From NCBI RefSeq assembly GCF_030440595.1, contig NZ_CP047452.1:1612001-1676000 (forward strand): a stretch of 64,000 nt of DNA, in the 5' to 3' direction. The notes beneath the pieces were generated by a model. The model was not told the DNA's origin and ran no database searches. It saw only the letters and a program-made list of their open reading frames with translations. A program made the position numbers and the translations under genes. Positions within the stretch are counted from its first letter, which is position 1. The number at the start of each line of letters is the position of its first letter. This DNA is from Corynebacterium glucuronolyticum DSM 44120. Its GTDB lineage: Bacteria > Actinomycetota > Actinomycetes > Mycobacteriales > Mycobacteriaceae. This document shows positions 18,558 to 28,584 of the stretch, piece after piece.

Positions 18558-19003
18558 TGTCATCTCCTCTACATCGAAGGATGCCCCTCGTCGTGCCGTG
18601 TACGCATTCCTTCGGATGGCTACGGTAAACAGCAATCCATCGCTTTCTAGCGTAGCCACAATTCCTCGATACCCCCTTTTCTCCGCATCGGCAACGCTCA
18701 AGGACATCGTCCCTTTCTCGAAGTACTTTTCCGCCCCGCCCCAGGTAGTTTCCCTCGTTGTTTGACTGTGATTGCCCCTGCCTGGCAGCTAGTGAGGTGG
18801 CCGACTAACGTTGAGGAAATTGTTTGGCGACCAATTTTTCCGTTCTCCCGTATTGATTATTGAAGGTCATCAACTTTCCACAGCTACACACGCCAGAATC
18901 AACGGCCACCTCAGACCGGAAATTCTCACACTGTTACGGAGCGGAGGGGATTGACTCTCACCTCCCCTCTGTGCAGGCACACCGCAGAGGTTAGGATGAA
19001 TGC
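18558..19003. other. Divergent region suhB / ppgK
   Basis: About 446 bases separate the chosen suhB start from ppgK. If suhB begins at 18707, 150 of these are coding. The remainder should hold the two promoters, but no -35/-10 pair is convincing. Confidence 0.4.
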
Positions 19004-19756
19004 ATGACGCGAATCGGTTTTGGCATCGACGTTGGTGGCTCCGGAATCAAGGGGGCTGTGGTCGACTTAGACAAAGGAGACTTCGTCGGCGAGCGAATCA
19101 AAATCCTCACTCCACAGCCGGCGACCCCGGCTGCAGTTGCTGACACGGTCAAAGAGATCGTCACGCAGGCTAAGTGGGACGGCCCGGTCGGAATCACTAT
19201 TCCCTCAGCAGTTAAGAATCAAACCGCCCTCATGGCTGCAAACATTGATAAGTCGTGGGTAAACACGGACGCCCATGCCTTATTCAGTCAAGCTCTCGGC
19301 ACGGAGGACATCTATGTCCTCAATGATGCCGATGCCGCCGGCCTTGCGGAAGTAACGTATGGCGTCCCAGAGGCCAGTCACGGCCCTGTCATCCTCGTCA
19401 CCCTCGGCACCGGAATTGGGACCGCTTTGCTCATCGACGGTACGTTGTACCCGAATACGGAGCTGGGACATCTGACTGTTGACGGGCACGAGGCAGAGAA
19501 GTACGCCTCGAGTGCCGTCCGGGAGAAAAAAGATCTCTCGTATAAGAAGTGGGCTAAACGAGTTTCCAAAGTCCTGAACGAATACGAACATCTCTTCTGG
19601 CCCTCTTTGTTCATCGTTGGAGGAGGTATCTCTAGGAAAGCAGATAAGTGGGTCCCCTACCTCACGTGCGAAACTCCCGTTGTCCCGGCGAAGTTGCGAA
19701 ACAAAGCCGGCATTATTGGTGCAGCTCTCGCGGCTGAGAGGAAGCTGCGTCCGTAA
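19004..19756 (+). CDS. ppgK: Polyphosphate glucokinase
   Basis: PpgK phosphorylates glucose with polyphosphate (or ATP), the non-PTS route into glycolysis in Corynebacteriales. The 250-residue ROK-family protein has the phosphate motif [12 protein letters not shown] (7-18), [11 protein letters not shown] with the catalytic Asp and [10 protein letters not shown], and a lysine-rich [17 protein letters not shown] segment that is typical of polyphosphate-using members. Length is normal. ATG at 19004 gives the family start. It lies upstream of sigA as in C. glutamicum and Mycobacterium. Confidence 0.93.
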   Translation: MTRIGFGIDVGGSGIKGAVVDLDKGDFVGERIKILTPQPATPAAVADTVKEIVTQAKWDGPVGITIPSAVKNQTALMAANIDKSWVNTDAHALFSQALGTEDIYVLNDADAAGLAEVTYGVPEASHGPVILVTLGTGIGTALLIDGTLYPNTELGHLTVDGHEAEKYASSAVREKKDLSYKKWAKRVSKVLNEYEHLFWPSLFIVGGGISRKADKWVPYLTCETPVVPAKLRNKAGIIGAALAAERKLRP

Positions 19757-19762
19757 AAACAC

Positions 19763-19801
19763 GATGGGTGTGGAGCAGCGAAAGTCAATGCCACACCCAT
19801 C
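19763..19801 (+). terminator. Hairpin after ppgK
   Basis: GATGGGTGTGG and CCACACCCATC form a perfect 11-base stem seven bases after the ppgK stop, with a 17-base loop. The following AACTTCC has no T-run, so termination efficiency is uncertain. Confidence 0.65.
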
Positions 19802-19858
19802 AACTTCCTCAACCATTCACGGCTATATACACACTTCCCCCTAAAGAGAACAGACTAT

Positions 19859-19874
19859 TGTGAGAAACTTCACA
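19859..19874. promoter_or_regulatory. GlxR/CRP-like palindrome upstream of sigA
   Basis: TGTGAGAAACTTCACA matches the corynebacterial GlxR consensus TGTGANNTANNTCACA at every fixed position except one central base. It lies about 200 bases before the sigA start and about 45 bases before a possible -10 box. Confidence 0.5.
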
Positions 19875-20074
19875 CAGGTTAGGGGGAGGAAAAATCACAA
19901 TCTCGGAAAAGTTGACCTATACTGGGTGGTCGATCGTCGACGGTAGGGTCAGTTCTTGCCTTGCAAGCACCCGAACTACTATGTAGGCCGTAGACAGTCA
20001 CTAGTATTTCCGCGAGAAATCTCCGGCGCAATTGGTGACGGACTCAATGTTGTAGTTGAAGCGAAAGGGCGTAC

Positions 20075-21886
20075 GTGACAGCCACTGAATCTTCGGATAA
20101 AACCCAGAATGAGTCTCAGGAGGGAACCTCTGTGACTACATCCACTCCTGCGAAGAAGACGGCTAAAAAGGCTGCGCGCACCGCGAAGAAGACCGCTAAA
20201 AAAGCGGCTCCGCGGAAAGCCACCCGCACTGCACGCACAGCGAAGGCAACCAGCTCTCAAGCAGGCGCCTCCACGACTGCTGCCGCAAGCACCGACGCAG
20301 CCACTGACACACAGAAGGCTCCTGCGAAGAAAACTGCTAAGAAGACGGCCCGCAAGGCCACTCCCCGCAAGGCTACACAGTCTGTATCCACACCTACAGA
20401 TAATGAGGCAGTAGACGCAGCGACTGCTGGCGAGGGCGCGGATTCGGCATCCGCTGCTGCTAAGAAGACAACGAAGAAGGCGGCAAAGAAGACCGCTAAG
20501 AAGACAGCGAAGAAAACCGCGAAGAAAACAACCCGCGCCGCTGCTCGCAAGGCAGCTTCCACGTCTGCCCCAACGGAGGAGACCAACGCTCCCGCCAATA
20601 GTGAGGGCACCGAGGACGAGGAAGCCACCCCGGCGACCAAGAAAACGACGAAAAAGACGGCTAAAAAGTCTACGAAGAAGACCACTAAAAAGTCAGCAAA
20701 GAAATCTGCAAAGAAGACGGCGAAGAAAACAACTCGTCGCTCGTCTAAGAAGACAGAAGAGGACGAGGACACCAAGGCCGCCGAGGACACTGAGAACGAG
20801 GAGCTCGACGAGGACACTGATGACGAGGCCCATCCGCTCGATACAGGGGCCGACGCTGATGTGGATGACGAAGACGAAGAAGAGCACTCTGTTTGGGATG
20901 AGGAAGAATCAGCTGCTCTCCGCCAGGCACGTAAAGATGCTGAGCTAACAGCGTCGGCCGACTCAGTCCGTGCGTACCTGAAGCAGATCGGCAAGGTAGC
21001 ACTGCTCAACGCGGAGCAAGAGGTATCCCTTGCCAAGCGAATTGAGGCTGGACTCTACGCCACTCATCTTCTCAACCAATTCAAAGATCCAGAGTGGTTG
21101 GAGAGCCACGAGAAGCCGGCGAATTCCCAGAAGAAGGATCTTCGCACGGTCGCTCGCGATGGACGTAAAGCAAAGAACCACCTGCTTGAGGCAAACCTCC
21201 GACTGGTAGTGTCCCTCGCAAAGCGATACACCGGTCGCGGAATGGCCTTCCTCGACCTTATCCAGGAGGGTAACCTCGGCCTCATTCGTGCCGTCGAAAA
21301 GTTCGATTACACAAAGGGCTACAAATTCTCCACCTACGCGACGTGGTGGATTCGCCAGGCCATTACCCGCGCCATGGCAGACCAGGCGCGGACGATTCGT
21401 ATCCCCGTGCACATGGTCGAAGTGATCAACAAGCTCGGACGTATCCAACGTGAGCTGCTGCAGGATTTGGGCCGCGAGCCCACCCCGCAGGAGCTGGCCA
21501 AGGAAATGGATATTACTGAGGAGAAGGTCCTCGAGATCCAGCAGTACGCTCGCGAGCCGATTTCCCTCGACCAGACTATCGGTGACGAAGGCGATAGCCA
21601 GCTGGGTGACTTCATTGAGGATTCCGAGGCCGTCGTCGCGGTGGACGCTGTGTCCTTCACACTGCTCCAGGATCAGCTCCAGGATGTCCTTAAGACTCTT
21701 TCGGAACGAGAAGCAGGCGTGGTCAAGCTGCGCTTCGGTTTGACCGACGGAATGCCGCGTACGCTCGACGAGATCGGTCAGGTGTATGGGGTTACCCGCG
21801 AACGCATACGCCAGATCGAATCCAAGACGATGTCCAAGCTACGTCACCCATCGCGGTCGCAGGTTCTCCGGGATTACCTCGAGTAA
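20075..21886 (+). CDS. sigA: Principal RNA polymerase sigma factor SigA
   Basis: SigA is the housekeeping sigma-70 factor. The 603-residue protein has its conserved part from about residue 292: region 1.2 ([10 protein letters not shown]), region 2 with [25 protein letters not shown] and [14 protein letters not shown], region 3, and region 4.2 with [11 protein letters not shown]. The first 290 residues are a Lys/Ala/Thr-rich stretch full of KKTAKKA repeats followed by an acidic segment; C. glutamicum SigA has a shorter relative. GTG at 20075 follows GCGAAAGGGC. An internal GTG at 20132 has an even better AGGAGGG and would drop 19 residues, so two forms are possible. Confidence 0.95.
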   Translation: MTATESSDKTQNESQEGTSVTTSTPAKKTAKKAARTAKKTAKKAAPRKATRTARTAKATSSQAGASTTAAASTDAATDTQKAPAKKTAKKTARKATPRKATQSVSTPTDNEAVDAATAGEGADSASAAAKKTTKKAAKKTAKKTAKKTAKKTTRAAARKAASTSAPTEETNAPANSEGTEDEEATPATKKTTKKTAKKSTKKTTKKSAKKSAKKTAKKTTRRSSKKTEEDEDTKAAEDTENEELDEDTDDEAHPLDTGADADVDDEDEEEHSVWDEEESAALRQARKDAELTASADSVRAYLKQIGKVALLNAEQEVSLAKRIEAGLYATHLLNQFKDPEWLESHEKPANSQKKDLRTVARDGRKAKNHLLEANLRLVVSLAKRYTGRGMAFLDLIQEGNLGLIRAVEKFDYTKGYKFSTYATWWIRQAITRAMADQARTIRIPVHMVEVINKLGRIQRELLQDLGREPTPQELAKEMDITEEKVLEIQQYAREPISLDQTIGDEGDSQLGDFIEDSEAVVAVDAVSFTLLQDQLQDVLKTLSEREAGVVKLRFGLTDGMPRTLDEIGQVYGVTRERIRQIESKTMSKLRHPSRSQVLRDYLE

Positions 21887-21905
21887 CTTGAGATAACCAC
21901 AGCAC

Positions 21906-21942
21906 AGGGGCGGAAACCACAAGGAGGTTTCCGCCCCTTTTG
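21906..21942 (+). terminator. Rho-independent terminator of sigA
   Basis: AGGGGCGGAAACC pairs with GGTTTCCGCCCCT over 13 bases around a seven-base loop, followed by TTTT. It starts 20 bases after the sigA stop. Confidence 0.9.
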
Positions 21943-22180
21943 CCGTGTTCTTTCTGCACTTGCTGTCACGGAGCCCCCATGACCCGCGCGCATCGGCGCT
22001 ACCTATGAGCCTTGGGAAGAGCTCATCATCCACATTCTTTTCCCTGTGCAGCCGATGCAGGCAGTTTTCTAACAGCACTCAGTGCTACGCCGCAGTGATG
22101 TGCCGTAGTGCTGCGCCATGGTGATGCGCTGGCGTGCTGATAGTGGATAATGAGCAAGATTATTCTGAGCTACCGGATTT

Positions 22181-23047
22181 TTACCGTTGCGCTTTTCCCC
22201 TTTTTTCGGCTGAGAATTGGGCTAGACGGACGACACTCACGGCTAGTTCAAGACCGACCCTCAGCAAGATTATGTTCAAAAAAGCGCTTCCCGCAGCGGC
22301 GGCCGTGGCGATACTAATAATGATCAGCCCCTCAAGTAGCCCAACGCCCCCGGAGAACAGTGTCCCTAAAGCACCAATGACGACACAAAAGATAAACACC
22401 GCGGTAAGTGCAACCGCAGCGGTATAAATTACCTTGGCGAATTTCGGGGTGATGTATTGGGTGAAGGAAAAATCGAACAGCGCTACCGCGAAGTCACGCA
22501 AACCGCTACGTGAGCTGTTTCCATCATCCTGTGCGGTCGCATTCAGGCTGTGCGCAGCCAAAGAAGATTCTCTTTGATCCGAACTCAGTGAGGAGACCGG
22601 CTGAGAAAAATCGGATTGCGAGCCGACTACAGATGGCGAGGCTCCTTCGGAAGCCCAGGGCGAGTATTGCTGAGAGGTCGGCACAGTGCTCTGGAGACGT
22701 ACGTCACGTTGCGGAGTGCTTATGCGATCCGTATCCTGCGTTGGTCCAGAGGTGTACGGAGAATACCGGATTGACGTGGGGCTTTGGGTGCTTTCGTCAA
22801 CTGTTGATGCTCCTTCCCCATAGATACTCGCGGCTGCACGCTCATCGGCTTGCTTCGCGTGTGATGAATTCTGTTCTTTGCCACTAATTTCAGACACGGT
22901 CGTGTGTGATGTGACGTTGCTTGACGCGGCGTTACTTGACGCGGAATTCCTTGGTGCGGAATTACTTGACGCCGTCTCATTCCCCGCTGGATACGGGCTA
23001 CCTGGAACATCAGTTTTCTTATCTGGAGAGGGGATCTGTTCAGACAT
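22181..23047 (-). CDS. DUF4282 domain membrane protein
   Basis: The 288-residue protein has a long Ser/Thr/Gln-rich N-terminal region (residues 1-185) that looks disordered. A C-terminal DUF4282 domain follows, containing ALFDFSFTQYITPKFAKVIY, then two membrane segments (AVALTAVFIFCVVIGAL and LLEGLIIISIATAAAAGSAF) and a short tail with LRVGLELAVSVVRLAQ. ATG at 23047 was chosen because AGGAATGG precedes it; the longer frame adds 16 unsupported residues. Function unknown. Such proteins are common near cell-envelope genes, but nothing here indicates a partner. Confidence 0.8.
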   Translation of the reverse strand: MSEQIPSPDKKTDVPGSPYPAGNETASSNSAPRNSASSNAASSNVTSHTTVSEISGKEQNSSHAKQADERAAASIYGEGASTVDESTQSPTSIRYSPYTSGPTQDTDRISTPQRDVRLQSTVPTSQQYSPWASEGASPSVVGSQSDFSQPVSSLSSDQRESSLAAHSLNATAQDDGNSSRSGLRDFAVALFDFSFTQYITPKFAKVIYTAAVALTAVFIFCVVIGALGTLFSGGVGLLEGLIIISIATAAAAGSAFLNIILLRVGLELAVSVVRLAQFSAEKRGKAQR

Positions 23048-23466
23048 ACATCCATTCCTATGCTTGTGAAATTGCGTTATCTGCCAGAGGCGCATCGTGC
23101 CGAAAGCGAGTTATTTCGCACAGCTTTTGCGCCCTTTTCCCTTCCAGGCTATCGCCAAAGGTGTTGGTTTGCCTTCAGCACTTGTGGTTCGCCACACATC
23201 CCGAAATTTTGCTTCGCTGACCTACATCGATCAGAAAACACTGCGCGGGCAGAGGGTATCGAACATGCGACAGCGTCGATAACACGTGCCTCGCAACTTC
23301 GGTTTCCAATCGGTGCCCAGGTTCGCGAACCGAATCCGATTAAAGGGGTCAGAGTGTCTTCTGTTTATCCGCCGCGAGTTGGACTTTCTGTGCTCATCTA
23401 TTCGGCGGTTGCCTTTCAGCTAGACCGGTACCGGCGTGGCTAGACCGGTGCCGGCGCTGTCGGGTG
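23048..23466. other. Gap between helicase and DUF4282 genes
   Basis: This 419-base gap lies between two minus-strand genes. Near the helicase end, CTAGACCGGTACCGGCGTGG and a close copy form a direct repeat around 23420-23460 that can fold on itself. I see no gene and no tRNA. Confidence 0.4.
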
Positions 23467-25182
23467 CTACCAGCTACGGAGGTAATCGATGCGGGCCTGC
23501 AGCTGAGCGGCGGTGCACATCGATGTCGGAGGGCCACCACAGGCTTTCCGCACCGCCGTGTGAATCTGGGCATGCGGCTTTCCTTTACGGGCAGCGGCAA
23601 TCTGCACGAGCGCGTTCAACTCCTTGCGCAGGCGCGGAATCTCCTGCGAAGCAACGCGGGATTTCGCGGCGGCGACACCACCAGTTGGCGAAGCGTTCCT
23701 GCGCTGCTCTGCCAGGCGCGCCTCCTCCTGCTTTCGTTCCTGCTCCCGTTTGTCCAGCTGCTCCTCCTGGCGCCGACGCAGGAGCGCGCGCATCTGGTCA
23801 GCGTCGAGAAGCCCGGGAAGGCCAAGGTAGTCGCGTTCCTCATCGGATCCGGTGAACGTGGGGGTGCCGTAAGTCGATCCGTCGTAGATCAGCGAATCGA
23901 GCTCCGCCTCCGCGGATACAGACTCGTAGCCTTTCTCCGCATCGGGCTCGTTCTTCTCCTTATTCGCCTCCTGGAGTGCCTCGTCATCCCAGCCGTCAGA
24001 CGGACGGTGGGGCTTGCCCAAGACGTGGTCACGAGACTGCTCTAGCTTCGCTGCGAGGTCGAGGAGGACGGGCACAGAGGGAAGGAAGATCGAAGCGGTC
24101 TCCCCCGGCATGCGGGAACGCACGAAACGCCCAATCGCCTGGGCAAAAAACAGCGGTGTTGAGGCGGAGGTGGCGTAGACGCCGACCGCGAGACGCGGGA
24201 CGTCCACGCCCTCACTGACCATGCGCACCGCCACCATCCACTCGTCCTGGTTGCCGGAAAAGTTCGCGATCTTTTCGCTCGCCTTGGAATCGTCGGAAAG
24301 CACAACAGTAACCGGAGACCGAGACAGGCATTCGAGAATCTTGGCGTACGCGCGGGCGGTTTCCTTGTTGGTCGCAATGACCAGACCGCCAGCATCGGGC
24401 ATGTTTTGACGCAGCTGCTCCAGGCGCGTCTGCGCTGCCTGCAGCACGGCGGGGATCCAATCGCCCTTGGGGTCGAGAGCCGTCCGCCACGCGCGGGCGG
24501 TCTGCTCCGCGTTGAGAGGCTCGCCGAGGCGAGCCTCGTACTCTTCCCCCGCGCTGTCGCGCCATCGAGCCTGACCAGAGTAAGCAAGGAAGACAACCGG
24601 GCGCACAACACCGTCGGCAAGCGCGTCACCGTAACCGTAGGTGTGGTCCGATTGCGAGACGAGGTGCCCGTCGCCATCGGGACCGTAGCGGACGAATGGG
24701 ATAGCCGCGTCATCGGACCGGAACGGAGTACCGGTAAGCGAGAGGCGCCGCTCAGCATCTGCGTAGGCCATGCGGATGCCCTCTCCCCAGCTCTTGGCGT
24801 CGCCACCGTGGTGAATCTCGTCGAGGATAACGAGAGACTTCTTCGCCTCAGCCACGGCGTGATGCTTGTAGGGGTGCATGGAGACCTGTGCATACGTCAC
24901 ACACACGCCTGTCATGGCAGGGTTCACACCGTCGGTGTTAGAAAAGTGCGCATCCAGACTGATCCCGAAACGCGCCGCCGACTGCGCCCACTGTGTTTTT
25001 AGGTGTTCGGTAGGCACAACGACAATCACTCTGTTCACGATCCTGCGTCTAAGAAGCTCGGACGCAACCGTTAGTGCAAAGGTCGTCTTTCCTGCGCCGG
25101 GGGTAGCCACGGCGAGGAAGTCTTTGGGGTTGTCTCGGAGGTAGGTATCCAGCGCACGCTTTTGCCAGTTACGTAGCCCCAT
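23467..25182 (-). CDS. DEAD/DEAH-box superfamily 2 helicase
   Basis: The 571-residue protein has an N-terminal RecA-like domain with LRNWQKRALD (Q-like motif), Walker A ATPGAGKTT, DEIHHGGDAK (DEIH box) and SLTGTPF. The second domain carries VATNKETARAYA, MVSEGVDVPRL and motif VI AIGRFVRSRMPGE. The last 150 residues form a charged coiled coil (RRRQEEQLDKREQERKQEEA) and a Lys/Arg-rich end. The specific substrate is unknown; related proteins in this position are annotated as DNA/RNA helicases. The ATG at 25182 starts two bases after the DUF3039 stop codon with AAAGGTGA as ribosome binding site, so the pair is probably co-translated. Confidence 0.86.
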   Translation of the reverse strand: MGLRNWQKRALDTYLRDNPKDFLAVATPGAGKTTFALTVASELLRRRIVNRVIVVVPTEHLKTQWAQSAARFGISLDAHFSNTDGVNPAMTGVCVTYAQVSMHPYKHHAVAEAKKSLVILDEIHHGGDAKSWGEGIRMAYADAERRLSLTGTPFRSDDAAIPFVRYGPDGDGHLVSQSDHTYGYGDALADGVVRPVVFLAYSGQARWRDSAGEEYEARLGEPLNAEQTARAWRTALDPKGDWIPAVLQAAQTRLEQLRQNMPDAGGLVIATNKETARAYAKILECLSRSPVTVVLSDDSKASEKIANFSGNQDEWMVAVRMVSEGVDVPRLAVGVYATSASTPLFFAQAIGRFVRSRMPGETASIFLPSVPVLLDLAAKLEQSRDHVLGKPHRPSDGWDDEALQEANKEKNEPDAEKGYESVSAEAELDSLIYDGSTYGTPTFTGSDEERDYLGLPGLLDADQMRALLRRRQEEQLDKREQERKQEEARLAEQRRNASPTGGVAAAKSRVASQEIPRLRKELNALVQIAAARKGKPHAQIHTAVRKACGGPPTSMCTAAQLQARIDYLRSW

Positions 25183-25184
25183 AC

Positions 25185-25436
25185 TCACCTTTTACGCAGG
25201 CTCTTGTAGATTCGTTCGCAATCGGGGCACACGGGGGATCCGGGTTTCGCCTGCTTCCGCACAGGGAAGGTCTCCCCGCAGAGAGCAACCACCATCTTGC
25301 CACTAATCGCGGAATCAACGATCTGATTCTTCTTTACGTAGTGGAAAAACCGTGGGGTGTCGTCTGACGTGGATGTATCCTCACGCACATCCGGGCGCTC
25401 AATCGTTTTCGTAGAAGTAGGCACGCCCCCTATCAT
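25185..25436 (-). CDS. DUF3039 family small zinc-binding protein
   Basis: The 83-residue protein matches DUF3039, with RFFHYVKKNQIVDSAISGK and a Cys pair CGETF...VCPDCERIYKSL typical of a single zinc site. The reading frame continues upstream for 80 residues, but ATG at 25436 gives the family length; it has G-rich sequence before it. It is encoded tightly upstream of the helicase and divergent from DUF3099, an order shared by Corynebacterium and Mycobacterium. Function unknown; the coupling suggests it works with the helicase. Confidence 0.82.
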   Translation of the reverse strand: MIGGVPTSTKTIERPDVREDTSTSDDTPRFFHYVKKNQIVDSAISGKMVVALCGETFPVRKQAKPGSPVCPDCERIYKSLRKR

Positions 25437-25482
25437 GCCCCAGTTTCCCCGGAAATGCTCAATTGGGTTTAATCTTGTGGAT

Positions 25483-26127
25483 ATGACAGGCCCGTACCCA
25501 GGCGAGAATTCTTCGCGCCATGACCCCGGCGATGCTGAGGCATCTCGGTCGCATGACTCTGCGTCGTCTTCGCCTTTTTCTGGGCAGGACGATCGTGAGG
25601 AAACCACCACGGACACCACTGGTGTATTCTCCTCGCTCGTTATCGACGCTGACGAAGAGGAATCGCACGATGACACCAGTCAGGGTTCCCGCCTGCGCCA
25701 CTGGTGGTCCGCTCATGCTCGGCGGTCGTCCTCCGTAGAGCTCATCACAGATCAGGAAAAACGCACCCCGTGGCAGAATCACGAGCATCGAAAGGTGCTC
25801 TACATGTGGCTGCAGGGAATGCGCATCCCCTTCCTCATTATGTCCGCCATTACCTACCTGGTTTGGCACAGCATTCTCCTGAGCTGGGTTTTGTTCCTCA
25901 TCTCCATTCCGCTCCCCTGGATAAGCGTCGTCATCGCCAACGGCGTCGGCGAACCCCGCGACAAGCGTGAGCAAAACGTGTACAAGCCCGAGCGGTTCCG
26001 CGCCGAGCAGGCCCACTCCGCATACGCTGCGCTCCACGCCCCCATTCCTGCAGATGGAGGCCAGCAATCACCTCCTGCCTTGGAGCCCGGTAGCACCCGG
26101 CGCGAAGACATGCCCCCCACGCACTGA
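25483..26127 (+). CDS. DUF3099 family membrane protein
   Basis: The 214-residue protein has a Ser/Asp-rich N-terminal 80 residues and then the DUF3099 core: SVELITDQEKRT, two membrane segments (RIPFLIMSAITYLVWHS and LLSWVLFLISIPLPWISVVIA) and NGVGEPRDKREQNVYKPE. The C-terminal 45 residues are poorly structured. ATG at 25483 was chosen because the frame beyond it overlaps the divergent DUF3039 gene. No clear Shine-Dalgarno sequence precedes it. Function unknown. Confidence 0.8.
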   Translation: MTGPYPGENSSRHDPGDAEASRSHDSASSSPFSGQDDREETTTDTTGVFSSLVIDADEEESHDDTSQGSRLRHWWSAHARRSSSVELITDQEKRTPWQNHEHRKVLYMWLQGMRIPFLIMSAITYLVWHSILLSWVLFLISIPLPWISVVIANGVGEPRDKREQNVYKPERFRAEQAHSAYAALHAPIPADGGQQSPPALEPGSTRREDMPPTH

Positions 26128-26301
26128 GGATTCTTCGTCTCCCTCCTGATCTGGTTACCTCCCCCTCCCTGTCTTTTGCTTGTCGACGCTCGGGGCTCCC
26201 GCTGCGCTTTTTCGCCCACGTTTTCCTCGAGTTGTGGTTTTCGGGCATGAGGTTACCTGAAACGGAGCCCTCGCGTGAACACACGAACTGATATGTAGAT
26301 A

Positions 26302-27879
26302 ATGGAACGCATGAGACGAACGCAGCCACAGCGAGGCGGACAAGACCACACCACATCTCCACGTGAGGCGTTGGGCCTCGATCTCGCTCGTGTGTTTACG
26401 GCGTGTGGTTTTACGCCGGAGGGACTGACACAGCACCTTGGCACCGATGTCATGGGGTGTATCACTCGCGGGGAGCCTGCTCCCGTGGAAGTGGCAACCG
26501 CCGGGGGAAGAGCTATCGACCACATTGTTCGGGCGGCGATTCTCCACCTCCCAACTGACCTGGGCGCAGCACTCGGATCAGACGTGCTCAACCGTTGTAT
26601 CCAGGCAGGACTCGTAGTACAAACCACCGGGTCCTCGGACGGATCTCATCTCCATATGTTCACGTGCGATATTCGTCCACACACGATTGATGGGGCGACG
26701 CACTGGGTGTATTCAGATCCGGATCCGTCGATGCACATCCGCACTCTCGCCGACGATCACGTCATGGGGCTCGGCGCTGCGTCCCGCCTCATGCTTGACG
26801 TGATTCCTACCACCCCAGTCGCGCGTGTGCTCGACCTGGGCACTGGAGCCGGAACTCTGTTACTGTCACAGGTCGGGCATGCCCGGGAACTATGGGGAAC
26901 GGATATTTCCCAACGAGCTCTTGACCTCGCTGAGCTCACCCTCGCGGGGGCAGGCGCGCACCTTGTCAAGGGTTCCTGGTTCGAGCCCATTGAGAACGAG
27001 CGATTCGATCGCATCATCGCCAACCCGCCCTTTGTCATCGCACCGCCTGGAGCCGCGAAGACCTACCGACAGTCCACCTTCGAATTGGATGGTGCCACGC
27101 GCTTCGTTGTGAAATCGGTGCGCGACTATCTCACAGAAGGGGGCACGGCACATATCCTCGGCGCGTGGGCACTGCATGACGGGGAACCGTGGGAACACCA
27201 TGTCGGCTCCTTCGTGCCCGATAACGGGGTGTGTTGTTGGGCAATCCAGCGCGATGAGGTGTCTCCGGCCGCGTATACAGCTATGTTCCTGCGCGACGAG
27301 GGAATCGATCCGCGCTCGGATGAGGGCCGGAGCACGACGCACACGTGGCTTTCCTACTTCGCAGAAAATGGAATCACGCGCATCGGACTGGGAATGATCC
27401 ACCTCAGTGCGCTCTCCGCTGCTCAGCCGAGTGAGGTTCTTGCAGAGGAGATTCTCACCCCACTGGCGCCGAAAACGGGGCCGGAGGTTGCGGAGTTCTT
27501 TACGCGAGCCCAGTGGCTCCGTGAGCAGTCGCCAGAATCCATGCTGGAGCATACGTACCTCGTCCGACCGACAGTGGCTAAGGAGGATGTGTCCCTCCCC
27601 GATACGGAAGCCGGGTCGGGGTGGAGGAAAGCCGCACTGAGACTGACCCGCACCGATGGGTTTTCCTACACGCACGAAATTGACGATGATTTCGCCACCC
27701 TCATAGCTGGTTTACACCCTCAAGGTCTCGCTTTGGGGGAGGTCTGTGGTCTGTTCGCGATGGCTCACGGCCTGGACGAGAAGAAGCTTCAGCAACAGGT
27801 CATCCCGCTTGTCGTTGCTCTTGTCCAGCACGGCATGGTCTTACCGGCTGACCTCGTGTCGCCGCAGTTTTTCCAATAA
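26302..27879 (+). CDS. Class I SAM-dependent methyltransferase, HemK/RsmC-like
   Basis: The 525-residue protein has an N-terminal helical domain of about 170 residues, a Rossmann SAM domain with motif I VLDLGTGAGTLLL and the catalytic IIANPPFVIAPPG motif. That NPPF motif marks enzymes that methylate exocyclic amino groups of nucleic acids or glutamine. A C-terminal region of about 200 residues follows that is specific to Actinobacteria. The target is not known. ATG at 26302 lacks a good ribosome binding site; ATG at 26311 is an alternative. It lies between DUF3099 and dtd as in related genomes. Confidence 0.85.
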   Translation: MERMRRTQPQRGGQDHTTSPREALGLDLARVFTACGFTPEGLTQHLGTDVMGCITRGEPAPVEVATAGGRAIDHIVRAAILHLPTDLGAALGSDVLNRCIQAGLVVQTTGSSDGSHLHMFTCDIRPHTIDGATHWVYSDPDPSMHIRTLADDHVMGLGAASRLMLDVIPTTPVARVLDLGTGAGTLLLSQVGHARELWGTDISQRALDLAELTLAGAGAHLVKGSWFEPIENERFDRIIANPPFVIAPPGAAKTYRQSTFELDGATRFVVKSVRDYLTEGGTAHILGAWALHDGEPWEHHVGSFVPDNGVCCWAIQRDEVSPAAYTAMFLRDEGIDPRSDEGRSTTHTWLSYFAENGITRIGLGMIHLSALSAAQPSEVLAEEILTPLAPKTGPEVAEFFTRAQWLREQSPESMLEHTYLVRPTVAKEDVSLPDTEAGSGWRKAALRLTRTDGFSYTHEIDDDFATLIAGLHPQGLALGEVCGLFAMAHGLDEKKLQQQVIPLVVALVQHGMVLPADLVSPQFFQ

Positions 27880-28149
27880 GCCAGATGAGCATCTGTCAGC
27901 CCTATCTGTGTCGCCCGACTCCTCCGCGCGCGGTTCTCCTTCCCCGCTCATCCCGCTTTAACGCTGTAGCACTCGCGCACGGTGAGGTGCACCACTACTG
28001 GGCTAGGCGGTAAGGGCGGATACCGAAAGAACACACCAGGGGCTGTGTACCCCTTCCTGCCCTTTGACATGAAGCCACCAGCCAGCCCACTCCTGGCACG
28101 CACTTTAGATACAATTCTCACAACGATCGAAAAAGGAGGAAGCGACAGC

Positions 28150-28584
28150 ATGCGCGCTGTACTAACACGAGTGACGGAGGCCTCGGTGACCGTGGACGGA
28201 ACCGTGGTGGGAGCAATCGATTGCCCGGAGACTGGAGGTATCTTGGCTCTCGTCGGCGTTGGACGGGATGATTCTGGCACGGCGTGGGAGACGATGGCTC
28301 GCAAGATTGCCGAGCTTCGTATCCTCGACGGCGAGTTATCAGTCACGGATGCCCACGCTCCAGTTCTGCTCGTCAGCCAGTTCACCCTGATGGGAAAGAC
28401 GGCCAAGGGTCGCCGCCCGTCGTGGTCAGATGCTGCTCCCGGTCCGGATGCAGAGCCTGTCATTGACAAAATCGCAGCGGATCTCCGAAAGCGCGGTCTC
28501 ACAGTCGAGACCGGTCAGTTCGGGGCGATGATGCAGGTTTCGTCGGTCAACGATGGTCCTTTTACTGTCCTGGTCGAGTGCTAA
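28150..28584 (+). CDS. dtd: D-aminoacyl-tRNA deacylase
   Basis: Dtd removes D-amino acids (and glycine from mischarged tRNA-Ala) from tRNAs. The 144-residue protein has [17 protein letters not shown], the active-site motif [17 protein letters not shown] and the cross-subunit motif NDGPFT near the C-terminus, in place of the usual NxGPVT. The frame is open for 56 residues upstream, but ATG at 28150 follows AAAAGGAGGAAGC and gives the family length. Confidence 0.95.
   Translation: MRAVLTRVTEASVTVDGTVVGAIDCPETGGILALVGVGRDDSGTAWETMARKIAELRILDGELSVTDAHAPVLLVSQFTLMGKTAKGRRPSWSDAAPGPDAEPVIDKIAADLRKRGLTVETGQFGAMMQVSSVNDGPFTVLVEC

Larger units (their letters stand above)
19757..20074 (+). other. sigA leader region
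   Basis: This 318-base spacer holds the ppgK terminator hairpin, the GlxR-like palindrome and a possible -10 (TATACT, 19918-19923) at suitable spacing from TCACAA. The implied 5' leader of about 145 bases has a hairpin-prone stretch around 19932-19975. None of this is proven. Confidence 0.4.

Noticed and set aside
20257..21036. 259-residue frame opposite the sigA N-terminus
   Set aside because: Its Val/Phe/Ala/Ser repeats are the antisense of the KKTAKKA codons of sigA; it has no independent support.
26890..27675. 261-residue frame antisense to the methyltransferase gene
   Set aside because: No family match and no ribosome binding site; it is a shadow of the real gene.
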